DNA of 64,000 nt, from positions 248,001 through 312,000 of the forward strand of contig CAXXIF010000006.1 of assembly GCA_963677375.2 (NCBI GenBank), written 5' to 3'. Under the pieces are notes generated by a model that ran no database searches, was not told the origin of the DNA, and saw only the letters and a program-made list of their open reading frames with translations. A program made the position numbers and the translations under genes. The stretch's first letter is position 1, and each line of letters begins with the position of its first letter. Source of the DNA: Pseudaeromonas sp963677375 (GTDB lineage: Bacteria; Pseudomonadota; Gammaproteobacteria; Enterobacterales; Aeromonadaceae). Positions 18,406 through 27,229 of this stretch are shown piece after piece.

Positions 18406-19584
18406 CTAGAACTCGACCTGAATGGCGGCGGCCACGGCTATGGCTTGTGCAACGGCGGTGTCGGTATCATCAGCGCGAACCAGTGCAACCCCCAGACGGC
18501 GGCGACCATGGATTTCCGGCTTGCCAAATAATCGTAATTGGGCACCAGGAACCAGTCGTAAAGCATCGGCAGCACCTGCGTAACGAATATCGCTGGAGTC
18601 ACCCTCCCGCAATACAACCGCGGAGGCAGAGGGCCCCTGTTGCTGAATACGACCAATCGGCAAGCCCAGGATGGCTCGCGCATGCAAGGCGAACTCGGAG
18701 AGATCCTGAGAAATCAGCGTCACCATACCGGTATCGTGGGGACGGGGAGATACTTCGCTGAAATAGACTTCATCGCCACGGATAAACAATTCGACGCCGA
18801 ACAGACCATAGCCGCCCAGAGCAGTTACCACCTCACGGGCGATATGTTGAGATTTTTCCAACACCACCGCCGACATGATTTGTGGCTGCCAGGATTCCCG
18901 GTAATCTCCATCTTCTTGCCGGTGACCAATGGGTGCACAGAAGTGAATGCCATCGCTGGCACTGACGGTGAGCAAGGTGATCTCGTAATCGAAGGGAACA
19001 AAGCCTTCGACAATGACTTTGCCACGCCCTGCGCGGCCACCTTCTTGAGCATATTGCCAGGCGGCTCCCACTTGGTCGAGATGACGGATCACGCTCTGTC
19101 CCTTGCCGGAAGAGCTCATGACGGGTTTGACGACGCACGGCAGACCGACATATTCGATGGCCGCATGATAATCGGCTTCAGTCTCGGCAAATCGATAAGG
19201 AGAAGTCGCCAGTCCCAGCGTCTCGGCGGCCAAACGGCGAATGCCTTCCCGATCCATGGTCAGGCGGGTCGCCCGGGCAGTTGGTACCACATTGAAACCT
19301 TCAGTTTCCAGGGCCTGGAGTGTTTCCGTGGCAATGGCCTCGATCTCCGGAATGATGTAGTGGGGTTGTTCCTGCTCGATGACGGCGCGCAGTGCCATAC
19401 CATCCAGCATGTTGATGACATGACTGCGATGAGCGACCTGCATTGCAGGTGCATATGGATAACGATCAACGGCAATGACCTCTACCCCCAGGCGTTGTAA
19501 TTCGATGGCCACCTCTTTACCCAACTCACCAGAGCCAAGTAGGAGGGCGCGAGTTGCAGAGGGGCTATACGGGGTACCAAACAT
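18406..19584 (-). CDS. purT: Formate-dependent phosphoribosylglycinamide formyltransferase (GAR transformylase 2)
   Basis: ATP-grasp enzyme that makes formyl-GAR from GAR, formate and ATP in purine synthesis, a folate-free alternative to PurN. 392 residues, the same length as E. coli PurT. Features: N-terminal LLLGSGELGKEVAIELQRLGVEV, PEIEAIATETL, the ATP-grasp loop VVKPVMSSSGKGQS, and FGVELFIRGDEVYFSEVSPRPHDTG cited by core. ATG 19584 follows AAGGAG by 6 bases and gives the family start. A promoter with a PurR-like box lies upstream. Confidence 0.94.
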   Translation of the reverse strand: MFGTPYSPSATRALLLGSGELGKEVAIELQRLGVEVIAVDRYPYAPAMQVAHRSHVINMLDGMALRAVIEQEQPHYIIPEIEAIATETLQALETEGFNVVPTARATRLTMDREGIRRLAAETLGLATSPYRFAETEADYHAAIEYVGLPCVVKPVMSSSGKGQSVIRHLDQVGAAWQYAQEGGRAGRGKVIVEGFVPFDYEITLLTVSASDGIHFCAPIGHRQEDGDYRESWQPQIMSAVVLEKSQHIAREVVTALGGYGLFGVELFIRGDEVYFSEVSPRPHDTGMVTLISQDLSEFALHARAILGLPIGRIQQQGPSASAVVLREGDSSDIRYAGAADALRLVPGAQLRLFGKPEIHGRRRLGVALVRADDTDTAVAQAIAVAAAIQVEF

Positions 19585-19630
19585 GAATGACTCCTTGGTC
19601 GTGTCGCCGGTAGGGCGTGATGATCGGCGC

Positions 19631-19659
19631 ATCATACCCAGTTCATAAAAATGCGCCAA
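19631..19659 (-). promoter_or_regulatory. purT promoter
   Basis: On the minus strand TTGGCG (19659-19654) and TATGAT (19636-19631) with a 17-bp spacer, about 40 bases upstream of the purT ATG. Confidence 0.6.
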
Positions 19660-19675
19660 GGGTTTCCATGCCGAC

Positions 19676-19691
19676 GAGCAATCGTTTGCCT
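19676..19691 (-). promoter_or_regulatory. Possible PurR box before purT
   Basis: AGGCAAACGATTGCTC on the minus strand keeps the GCAAACG core of the PurR consensus (ACGCAAACGTTTTCGT), about 11 of 16 positions. It lies 16 bp upstream of the -35 hexamer. Confidence 0.4.
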
Positions 19692-19798
19692 GAGTGGATG
19701 GCGCTGCTTTTTTATGGTGCAATATTTTCTGCCGCTAGCAGGTGGTGTTTTTAAACGCGCGTCATCACCGACGTAATCCTGTTTTTTAATGTGGCAGT

Positions 19799-19828
19799 TT
19801 GCGTTTATTTGACCGAGTTGGATATATA
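19799..19828 (+). promoter_or_regulatory. Possible yciT promoter
   Basis: TTGCGT at 19799-19804 and TATATA at 19823-19828, 18-bp spacer. An inverted repeat GGATAC-GAT-GTATCC follows at 19844-19858, near the expected transcription start. Confidence 0.4.
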
Positions 19829-19843
19829 GTAGCTGCCTGATTA

Positions 19844-19858
19844 GGATACGATGTATCC
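19844..19858. repeat. Inverted repeat in the yciT leader (candidate autoregulatory operator)
   Basis: GGATAC-GAT-GTATCC, 6-bp arms and 3-bp spacer, lies about 10-25 bases after the predicted start point of yciT. Its position suits a repressor site; no evidence on the binding protein. Confidence 0.3.
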
Positions 19859-19935
19859 ATATGAGCTCACTTCGGTCGAAGAGCCGTCAATTCCAGCGAA
19901 ATTTCGACGCAATAGAATGAATAAAGAGAGTAGGA

Positions 19936-20682
19936 ATGCATCCTAGACACACGGTAATTCTGGAACAGGTCAATGAGAAAGGGCGCGTGACGGTCGCCGA
20001 ACTGGCCGAACAGGTTAACGTTTCAGAAGTGACGGTTCGACAAGATTTGAATTATCTTGAAGAGCAGGGATTTCTCAAGCGTATTCATGGTGCCGCAACG
20101 GTACTGGATAGTGACGATCCAGATCACCGGATCTGGGCTCGTAGCAAGATCAAACTGCATCTGGCCGAGGCTGCCGCCAATCTGGTCGCGCCCGGCGAGA
20201 GCGTGTTGATTGAAGGCGGCAGCGCCAATGTCATGTTGGCCAAGTTGCTAGGTGAGCGCGGAGATGTAGCCATCATCACTTCAAGTTCTTACATTGCTCA
20301 TCAACTTCGACAATCCCGAAATGAAGTGATCTTGCTTGGTGGACAATATCAAGCATCCAGCGAAAGCCTGGTTGGCCCCTTAACCCGTCTGTGTATCGAA
20401 CATGTGCATTTCAGCAAGGCCTTCATCGGCGTCGATGGTTTTCACGTAGATACCGGATTTACCAATCGCAATATGATGCGAGCGGATGTGGCCAACTCCA
20501 TCATTGCCAAGGGGCAACCCTGCATCATTCTGACCGACTCCAGCAAGTTTGGGCGAGTTCACCCCGGAGCCATAGGCCCCACCCGACGGATCAGCCGGGT
20601 TATTACCGACAGCAAAATTCCGGCGGCTGATGAGGCGTGGTTGAGTCAGCAAGGCGTGGCATTAACCAAGATTGCACAATAA
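19936..20682 (+). CDS. yciT: DeoR-family transcriptional regulator, YciT type
   Basis: 248-residue regulator with an N-terminal winged helix-turn-helix (VAELAEQVNVSEVTVRQDLN) and a DeoR sugar-phosphate sensor domain. It matches E. coli YciT: IEGGSANVMLAKLLGE, ITSSSYIAHQL, ILLGGQYQ, GPLTRLCIEHVHFSKAFIG with core HFSKAFIGVDG, and DSSKFG. The ligand is unknown; YciT has been linked to osmotic control in E. coli. It starts at ATG 19936 after GAGAGTAGGA. Targets here unknown apart from possible self-control. Confidence 0.85.
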   Translation: MHPRHTVILEQVNEKGRVTVAELAEQVNVSEVTVRQDLNYLEEQGFLKRIHGAATVLDSDDPDHRIWARSKIKLHLAEAAANLVAPGESVLIEGGSANVMLAKLLGERGDVAIITSSSYIAHQLRQSRNEVILLGGQYQASSESLVGPLTRLCIEHVHFSKAFIGVDGFHVDTGFTNRNMMRADVANSIIAKGQPCIILTDSSKFGRVHPGAIGPTRRISRVITDSKIPAADEAWLSQQGVALTKIAQ

Positions 20683-20689
20683 AAAAATA

Positions 20690-20833
20690 CCAGGTACTAG
20701 ATCCATGTACCTGGCTCAGGGGAATGGGCTCGTGATGAGCCCGAACTTCATGAATCACACAAAACGTAAACGCTCTCGCCTTTTAAAAGTAGCCGCTATG
20801 TATATATTTACCAGCCCGATTCAGTATCGGGCT
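20690..20833. other. Two hairpins between yciT and msrC
   Basis: CCAGGTAC/GTACCTGG (20690-20714) and AGCCCGAT-TCAGT-ATCGGGCT (20813-20833). The second is followed by only a few T residues and may be a weak yciT terminator; the first has its T tract on the minus strand. Confidence 0.35.
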
Positions 20834-20887
20834 TGTCTCGGCTATGGCCTCAGTTTAAGGTAGCCTCGTTTTCTTGAGGAGTTCGGC

Positions 20888-21355
20888 ATGTCAAAAGCTG
20901 CGTTTTATGATTCCCTGTTGCTGCAACTGCATGGTTTGATCGAAGGGGAAACGGATCTGATCGCCAATCTTTCCAATGTCAGTGCATTGCTTAATCTCTC
21001 ACTGCATGATTTGAATTGGGTCGGTTTTTACCTGTTAAAGTCGCCGGAAGAGTTAGTTTTAGGCCCTTTTCAGGGGAAACCTGCCTGCATTCGTATTCCG
21101 GTCGGCAAGGGGGTGTGCGGTACCGCGGTGGCAAGCTGCTGCACGCAACGGGTTTCCGATGTCCATGCCTTTGCCGGACATATCGCCTGTGACGGTGCCA
21201 GCAATTCAGAAATTGTGTTGCCAATTTTCCAGCAAGGAAAGGTTGTGGCTGTGCTTGATGTTGACAGTCCGTCCTTTGATCGATTTGATGCAGAAGACCA
21301 GATTGGTCTGGAGCGAGTTGCGACAGCGCTGGAAAAATTGCGCTGGAATGAGTAA
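20888..21355 (+). CDS. msrC: Free methionine-(R)-sulfoxide reductase (GAF domain)
   Basis: Reduces the R form of free methionine sulfoxide, recycling via thioredoxin. The 155-residue protein is one GAF domain. The three cysteines of E. coli MsrC (YebR) are kept with the same spacing: Cys67, Cys77 and Cys101 (ACIRIPVGKGVCGTAVA ... HIACDGASNSEIV); a Cys84-Cys85 pair is extra. It sits upstream of proQ and prc as in E. coli (yebR-proQ-prc). The ATG follows GAGGAG. Confidence 0.92.
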   Translation: MSKAAFYDSLLLQLHGLIEGETDLIANLSNVSALLNLSLHDLNWVGFYLLKSPEELVLGPFQGKPACIRIPVGKGVCGTAVASCCTQRVSDVHAFAGHIACDGASNSEIVLPIFQQGKVVAVLDVDSPSFDRFDAEDQIGLERVATALEKLRWNE

Positions 21356-21438
21356 CGTGCTCGTAATTGAGTTCGGCACCTTTATAATAGGTGGTTGATT
21401 TGACTTGGGGCTTAGCCCTTTTTTATCCAAGGTTTTAC

Positions 21439-21996
21439 ATGGAAAACAACGAAAAACTCAAAAACAGCAAAGAGCTGATTGCATACCTCTGTGAACTTTT
21501 TCCGGTCTGTTTTGTATCGGATGGTGAAGCCAGACCCCTCAAAATTGGTATTTTTCAGGACCTTGCAACTCGCTTGGCTGATGACACCAAGATTTCCAAG
21601 ACTCTGCTTCGCTCTGCATTACGTCAATACACCTCCAGTTGGCGTTACTTGCATGGTGTGAAAGCCGGAGCTATCCGTGTCGATTTGGATGGTAATGACT
21701 GTGGTGTTCTCACCGAAGAACATGTGACTCACGCCAAACAGGCTCTGAAAGAAAGCAAAGACAAAGTGTTTGCATCCCGCCGTCGTCCTGATGGTGAAAA
21801 ACCAACCAAGCCACGTCGACCACCGGCCAAGCCGAAACTTGATCCAAGCCAATTGAGTGCGGGTCAGGCGGTGAAGGTTGTTGTTGGTAAATCCCCCGTG
21901 CCTGCCACGATCCGTGAAGTAGTCAAAGATGACATTCAGGTTCAGTTGGCTACTGGCATGGTCGTGCGCGTTAAAGTTGACCGCATCGTTCTCTAG
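21439..21996 (+). CDS. proQ: RNA chaperone ProQ
   Basis: FinO-domain RNA-binding protein that stabilises small RNAs and mRNA 3' ends; in E. coli it also affects ProP. About 185 residues: FinO-like N-terminal domain (residues 1-120, with KELIAYLCELFPVCF, GIFQDL, SALRQYTSSWRYL), a Lys/Arg/Pro linker (RRRPDGEKPTKPRRPPAKPK), and the Tudor-like C-terminal domain (SAGQAVKVVVGKSPVPATI). The linker is shorter than in E. coli (232 residues). ATG 21439 follows AAGG; the stop lies 11 bases before prc, so they are cotranscribed. Confidence 0.93.
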   Translation: MENNEKLKNSKELIAYLCELFPVCFVSDGEARPLKIGIFQDLATRLADDTKISKTLLRSALRQYTSSWRYLHGVKAGAIRVDLDGNDCGVLTEEHVTHAKQALKESKDKVFASRRRPDGEKPTKPRRPPAKPKLDPSQLSAGQAVKVVVGKSPVPATIREVVKDDIQVQLATGMVVRVKVDRIVL

Positions 21997-22007
21997 GAGA
22001 GGCGCAT

Positions 22008-24029
22008 TTGAGAAACCATTTGATTCGTGCATCTCTGCTCAGCGTGGCATTGGCCCACGCGGGCTTGGTTCTGGCGGTTGAACCGACGATAAAGTCGACG
22101 GAATTGCCAAAACTGGCGCAAGAAGAACAACACGCGATTGCCAGTAAGCGCATAGCGGCCTTTTTCACGCACAGTCATTACAAACAGATCCAGTTGGATG
22201 ATGCTTTTTCAAAAAAAGTATTTGATCTCTATCTGGAGAGTTTGGATTACAGCCGGAACCTGTTTTTGCAGAGTGACATCGATGGTTTTGAAACTTATCG
22301 CAAGACATTACTGAATGGTCTGGATAAGGGTGAACTCTCTGCTGTCTACTACATCTATAACCAGAGTATCCAGCGACGCTATGAGCGACTGACTTATGCG
22401 TTGCGTCTGCTGGATACGCCGTTTGATTTTACCCAACAGGACAGTTACCAATTTGACCGTAAGTCAGCTCCTTGGCCTAAAACCACGGCTGAGCTGGATG
22501 AGCTCTGGCGGCAACGCGTCAAGTCGGACGCTTTGAGCCTGAAGCTTGCGGGTAAGAACGACGGTGAAATCAAGACGTTGCTTAGCAAGCGCTATCAGAG
22601 TGCGATCAAGCGGCTGGCACAGAGCGAAAGTGAAGACGCCTTCATGACGTTCGAGAACGCTTTTGCGCGTTCCATCGATCCACATACTAGTTACTTGTCA
22701 CCACGTGAGGCCGAGCGTTTCAACAGTGAGATGAACCTGTCGCTGGAAGGAATCGGTGCTGTTTTACAGGCGGATGATGATTTTACCGTGGTGCGCTCCC
22801 TGGTCCCTGGCGGGCCGGCAGACAAATCCAAGCAGCTCAAACCGGAAGACAAGATCACCGGCGTGGCTCAGGATGCGGGCAAGATGCAGGATATTATCGG
22901 CTGGCGTCTGGATGAAGTGGTGGATCTGATTAAGGGGCCGAAAGGATCCAAGGTTCGCCTCGAGATCCAGCGTGGTGATGGTACGGCGCGTCAATCCCAA
23001 GTTGTCGAACTGCAACGGGATGAGGTGCGGTTGGAAGATCGTGCCGCCAAGTCTTCGGTGATTGAGGCAGAAGGCAAGAAGATCGGCGTGATCAATATCC
23101 GCAGCTTCTATAACAACCTGCATCAGGATGTCATTCAGGAGCTGGCAAAACTCAAGAAGCAGAAGGTGGATGGTATTCTCATCGATCTGCGGGATAACGG
23201 GGGTGGGGCCCTGCCTGAGGCGACCGATCTGACGGGGTTGTTTATCAAGAGTGGCCCCGTTGTTCAGGTTCGCGACAGCATAGGGCGTATTGAGCTGGAG
23301 GAGGATAATGACGGCAAGAGTTATTATTCCGGCCCGCTAACGATTCTGATCAACCGTTACAGTGCGTCTGCTTCCGAGATTTTTGCCGCCGCCTTGAGTG
23401 ACTATGGCCGTGCTCTGGTCATTGGTGATACCAGCTTTGGTAAGGGGACTGTGCAGCGGAACCTTCCGCTGAAGAAAGATTTCGATGACCTGCTCCATTT
23501 TTACGATAAGGAGTTGGGCAATATCCAGTACACTATTGCCAAGTTTTATCGCATCAACGGTGGCAGCACCCAACACAAGGGTGTCGAACCCGATATCCAT
23601 TTCCCGGCTTTAGTTGATACCAGTGAGGCGGGAGAAAGTGTCGAGCCCAATGCTCTGCCGTGGGACAAAATCCAACCTACGAACTATCAGGTAGTTGGGC
23701 AGTTCAGTACGCTACTTCCGGATCTGGAGAAACGACATCTGGCTCGAGTGGCTCAGGAGCCAGAATTCCGTTACGTGATGGAGGATATTGCCTGGTACCA
23801 ACAGGAAAAATCCAAAAAGACCGTCTCGTTGAACGAGGCTGAACGGATCCGTGAGCGAGATGCCCTGGATGCCAAGGCGCTACAGCGCACCAACGAACGA
23901 CTGGTGCGGATGGGGAAAGCCAAGATCAGCAAGCTTTCAGATCTGCCAGCCGACATTGAGTTTCCAGATGGCTATTTGCAGGAAGCGGCCAATGTGACCG
24001 CCGATCTGTCGAATGATTTGAAAGGCTGA
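22008..24029 (+). CDS. prc: Tail-specific periplasmic protease Prc (Tsp)
   Basis: Carboxyl-terminal processing protease that trims or degrades periplasmic proteins, with lipoproteins and penicillin-binding protein 3 as known E. coli targets. 673 residues. Order: signal peptide (about 25 residues), N-terminal helical domain, PDZ domain (about 240-320, LSLEGIGAVLQADDDFTV), S41 protease domain with Ser454 in YSASASEIF and Lys479 in FGKGTVQ as the Ser-Lys dyad, then a C-terminal DUF3340 domain. It starts at TTG 22008 with AGGAGAGG upstream, 11 bases after proQ. Confidence 0.94.
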   Translation: MRNHLIRASLLSVALAHAGLVLAVEPTIKSTELPKLAQEEQHAIASKRIAAFFTHSHYKQIQLDDAFSKKVFDLYLESLDYSRNLFLQSDIDGFETYRKTLLNGLDKGELSAVYYIYNQSIQRRYERLTYALRLLDTPFDFTQQDSYQFDRKSAPWPKTTAELDELWRQRVKSDALSLKLAGKNDGEIKTLLSKRYQSAIKRLAQSESEDAFMTFENAFARSIDPHTSYLSPREAERFNSEMNLSLEGIGAVLQADDDFTVVRSLVPGGPADKSKQLKPEDKITGVAQDAGKMQDIIGWRLDEVVDLIKGPKGSKVRLEIQRGDGTARQSQVVELQRDEVRLEDRAAKSSVIEAEGKKIGVINIRSFYNNLHQDVIQELAKLKKQKVDGILIDLRDNGGGALPEATDLTGLFIKSGPVVQVRDSIGRIELEEDNDGKSYYSGPLTILINRYSASASEIFAAALSDYGRALVIGDTSFGKGTVQRNLPLKKDFDDLLHFYDKELGNIQYTIAKFYRINGGSTQHKGVEPDIHFPALVDTSEAGESVEPNALPWDKIQPTNYQVVGQFSTLLPDLEKRHLARVAQEPEFRYVMEDIAWYQQEKSKKTVSLNEAERIRERDALDAKALQRTNERLVRMGKAKISKLSDLPADIEFPDGYLQEAANVTADLSNDLKG

Positions 24030-24050
24030 GATTGCAACACATTGAAGTAT

Positions 24051-24076
24051 AAAAAGCGGCCATGAGCCGCTTTTTT
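24051..24076 (+). terminator. Terminator of the msrC-proQ-prc group
   Basis: AAAAGCGGC-CATGA-GCCGCTTTTTT, strong GC stem with a T run. Confidence 0.85.
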
Positions 24077-24192
24077 GTTTCTTTAAACCAGCGTTGCTGC
24101 ATTTTTTGGTTGTCTATTATCGAGTATCACCAGAAAATCAATTCAGATGAGATACGTTCTCCCGTCGCTTCTCGCGCTTACAGGATAAGACC

Positions 24193-26817
24193 ATGAATCA
24201 AGTCGCCATGACCCAGGAAAAATACCGTCTCGATTACCAGGCTCCCCACTACTGGATCGACAGTATCGATCTGGATGTACAACTCGATGATCACCAGACC
24301 CGGGTGGTCGCTATCAGTCGCGTGCGCCGCAATGGTCAGCATAATGAACCTCTGGTGCTGGATGGTGAAACGCTGACCCTGACGGCCCTGGCTATTGATG
24401 GCATCCCTAGTTCCCGTTATGTGCAATCCAGCAATCAACTGGTCATTGCCGATCTGCCGGCCGAATTTGTATTGACTATAGAGACTGTGATTGATCCGGC
24501 GGGCAATACAGCGCTGGAGGGGCTCTATAAATCCGGTTCGGCATTCTGCACCCAATGTGAGGCAGAAGGTTTTCGACGCATCACCTACTACCTGGATCGC
24601 CCCGATGTGCTGGCCCGGTTCACCACACGCATTACGGCGGACAAGGCGCGTTATCCCTATTTATTGTCCAATGGAAACCGTGTCGCCAGTGGTGACTTGC
24701 CAGGAGGCCTGCACTGGGTGAGTTGGCAGGATCCGTTTCCCAAGCCCTGTTATCTGTTTGCCCTGGTGGCGGGTGATTTTGATGTATTACGGGATGAGTT
24801 TGTAACCGTTAGCCAACGACGGATCGCCTTGGAGCTGTTTGTCGATAAGGGCAATCTGGATCGTGCCGATCATGCGATGCAAAGCTTGAAACGAGCCATG
24901 ACCTGGGATGAACAGCGCTTTGGTCTTGAATATGATCTGGATATTTACATGGTCGTGGCGGTTGATTTCTTCAATATGGGCGCCATGGAAAACAAGGGGT
25001 TGAATGTCTTTAACTCCAAGTTTGTGCTTGCTAATCCAGCCTCTGCCACCGATAGCGATTACTTCGATATCGAGCGGGTGATTGGGCATGAGTATTTCCA
25101 TAACTGGACGGGAAATCGCATCACTTGTCGGGACTGGTTCCAACTCAGCCTGAAGGAAGGACTCACTGTATTTCGCGACCAGGAGTTTTCATCGGATTTG
25201 GGCTCCCGTGCGGTGAACCGCATTCATAATGTACGCATCATTCGTGGTCCTCAGTTTGCTGAGGATGCCGGTCCCATGTCCCATCCGATCCGCCCGGATG
25301 TGGTGATCGAGATGAATAACTTCTATACCGTCACCGTGTATGAAAAGGGCTCAGAAGTGATCCGCATGCTACACACCTTGCTGGGTGAGGCGGCGTTTCA
25401 GGAGGGGATGCGGATCTATGTTGCTCGCCATGATGGTCAGGCGGCAACCTGCGAGCAGTTTATCCAGGCCATGGAGAGCGCATCGGGCAGGGACTTGCAG
25501 CAGTTCCGTCGTTGGTATTCTCAAGCTGGTACGCCGGAGTTGACCGTTCGCGATGAATTTGATGCCGCAGGGCAGCGCTACTCCTTGCATATCAGACAGC
25601 ACACGGCTCCGACCGCGCAACAAAGCGAGAAGCTGCCCCTACACATTCCACTCAGCATGGCTCTGTATGGTCAGGATGGACAGGAATTGCCACTCCGAGT
25701 GGCAGGTGAGGTTCACAGTGGCCTGCTGGAGCTAACCCAGACGGAGCAGACTTTTGTGTTTGAAAAGGTTTCTGCTCGCCCGATTGTGGCTTTGCTGCAA
25801 AATTTCTCTGCACCGGTGAAACTGGATTATCCCTATACCGATGCCGAATTAAGCTTCTTGTTGGCCCATGCGCGCAATGAGTTCTGTCGCTGGGATGCCT
25901 GTCAGATGCTGGTGAATAACTATGTCATCGCCGGTGTGAAAGCCGTTGTGGAGGGAGCGGCATTAGCGGCACCCGTCGCACTGCTGGACTCTTTCCGCCG
26001 CGTCTTGCAAGACCCGACCCTGGACCCGGCATTTGCCGCAGAAATACTGACCCTCCCGGGGGAGACCTCTCTGGCCGAGTTGTTTAGTGAGGTGAACATC
26101 GATGCCATTCATCAGGTCCGGGAACATCTGTTAGTCCAGATTGCGAGTGGGTTGGCGACTGAATGGCAACAGTTGTATGCCCGCCATTATACCCGTCAGG
26201 AGTACAGCATCGAGGCCTCTGCCATGGCGAAGCGTGCGCTAGCCAATCTGGCGCTGAGTTATCTGGCGCGCGCCGATAGGGCTCATGGCAACGAACTGGT
26301 CTGCCAGCACTATCAGCATGCGACCAATATGACCGATGTGCTGGCCGCCATGCAGGCTGCGGGTGGTGCTGAATTGCCGAGCTGGGCCAATCTGTTACAA
26401 GATTTTGAGAGTAAATGGCAGCATGACGGACTGGTTATGGATAACTGGTTCCGCTTGCAAGCCGTTCGGACGGAGGGGGAGACCCTGAGTCAGGTTCGTC
26501 GCTTGATGACGCACCCGGCCTTCAGTTTGCAAAACCCCAATCGGGTACGCGCCCTGATTGGTACCTTCTGTGCGGCGAATCCGTCAAAATTCCATGCCAT
26601 CGATGGTTCCGGTTATCGCTTTCTGGTCGAGATCCTGTTGGCATTGAACAGCATCAATCCCCAGGTGGCCGCGCGGCTCATTGTGCCTTTGATTCAGTTC
26701 AAGCGGCTGGATGAAGAACGCAAGGTGCTGATCCGTACTGAATTACAAAAACTGGCGGCTCGACCCGATTTGGCGCGGGATCTGTATGAGAAGGTCAGTC
26801 GCGCTTTGGAACAATAA
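24193..26817 (+). CDS. pepN: Aminopeptidase N
   Basis: M1-family zinc aminopeptidase, the main cytosolic aminopeptidase, removing N-terminal residues from peptides. 874 residues (E. coli 870). GAMEN exopeptidase motif at 263-267, HEYFH at 299-303 and the third zinc ligand Glu322 in KEGLTVF match the E. coli layout. The C-terminal helical domain of the DUF3458 type follows from about residue 550. It lies upstream of pyrD as in enterobacteria, with a small DUF2835 gene in between. ATG at 24193 with GATAAGA upstream; an ATG six codons on is possible. Confidence 0.95.
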   Translation: MNQVAMTQEKYRLDYQAPHYWIDSIDLDVQLDDHQTRVVAISRVRRNGQHNEPLVLDGETLTLTALAIDGIPSSRYVQSSNQLVIADLPAEFVLTIETVIDPAGNTALEGLYKSGSAFCTQCEAEGFRRITYYLDRPDVLARFTTRITADKARYPYLLSNGNRVASGDLPGGLHWVSWQDPFPKPCYLFALVAGDFDVLRDEFVTVSQRRIALELFVDKGNLDRADHAMQSLKRAMTWDEQRFGLEYDLDIYMVVAVDFFNMGAMENKGLNVFNSKFVLANPASATDSDYFDIERVIGHEYFHNWTGNRITCRDWFQLSLKEGLTVFRDQEFSSDLGSRAVNRIHNVRIIRGPQFAEDAGPMSHPIRPDVVIEMNNFYTVTVYEKGSEVIRMLHTLLGEAAFQEGMRIYVARHDGQAATCEQFIQAMESASGRDLQQFRRWYSQAGTPELTVRDEFDAAGQRYSLHIRQHTAPTAQQSEKLPLHIPLSMALYGQDGQELPLRVAGEVHSGLLELTQTEQTFVFEKVSARPIVALLQNFSAPVKLDYPYTDAELSFLLAHARNEFCRWDACQMLVNNYVIAGVKAVVEGAALAAPVALLDSFRRVLQDPTLDPAFAAEILTLPGETSLAELFSEVNIDAIHQVREHLLVQIASGLATEWQQLYARHYTRQEYSIEASAMAKRALANLALSYLARADRAHGNELVCQHYQHATNMTDVLAAMQAAGGAELPSWANLLQDFESKWQHDGLVMDNWFRLQAVRTEGETLSQVRRLMTHPAFSLQNPNRVRALIGTFCAANPSKFHAIDGSGYRFLVEILLALNSINPQVAARLIVPLIQFKRLDEERKVLIRTELQKLAARPDLARDLYEKVSRALEQ

Positions 26818-26827
26818 CTATGGGAGC

Positions 26828-26849
26828 GGGGGAGCTGAATCGCTCCCCC
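26828..26849. other. Hairpin between pepN and the DUF2835 gene
   Basis: GGGGGAGC-TGAATC-GCTCCCCC, 8-bp stem with no T tract. It ends 10 bases before the next start codon, so it may stabilise or attenuate the mRNA; a full terminator is unlikely. Confidence 0.4.
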
Positions 26850-26859
26850 GTGGACAAGG

Positions 26860-27081
26860 ATGCCGAGTTATACCTTTCGTTTGAATTTAACCACCGAACA
26901 ATTGCTGGCTTTGTACCGGGGCGAGGTGCAACGTCTATCCGTGCTGAGTGAGCAGGGGCTGCGAATTGAACTGTCGGCCCAGTATCTGCGGCGCTTCATC
27001 GGCCACAGCGGCATACAAGGGCGCTTCCGGCTAAAGACCGATGAAATGCACCGCTTTATTGATCTGGAGCGGCTCGGTTGA
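26860..27081 (+). CDS. DUF2835-family small protein
   Basis: 73 residues beginning SYTFRLNLTTEQLLALYRG and containing GIQGRF, a pattern I associate with DUF2835. Function unknown. Reading frame follows pepN by 42 bases, so it is probably cotranscribed. AAGG lies directly before the ATG, an unusually close spacing. The C-terminal segment FIDLERLG fits the family. Confidence 0.75.
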   Translation: MPSYTFRLNLTTEQLLALYRGEVQRLSVLSEQGLRIELSAQYLRRFIGHSGIQGRFRLKTDEMHRFIDLERLG

Positions 27082-27229
27082 TCCCGTTGAAGATGCATTG
27101 AATCGTCAGAACGTTTAACATGAGCGCCGTTTTTCATCGCCAGTCTGACCCGCTAGGATGTGAGCGGCTTGCTGATGAGAACATGGCCGTTGGAGCAATT
27201 GCCACTATTATCCCCCCTAAGGAGCCTCT

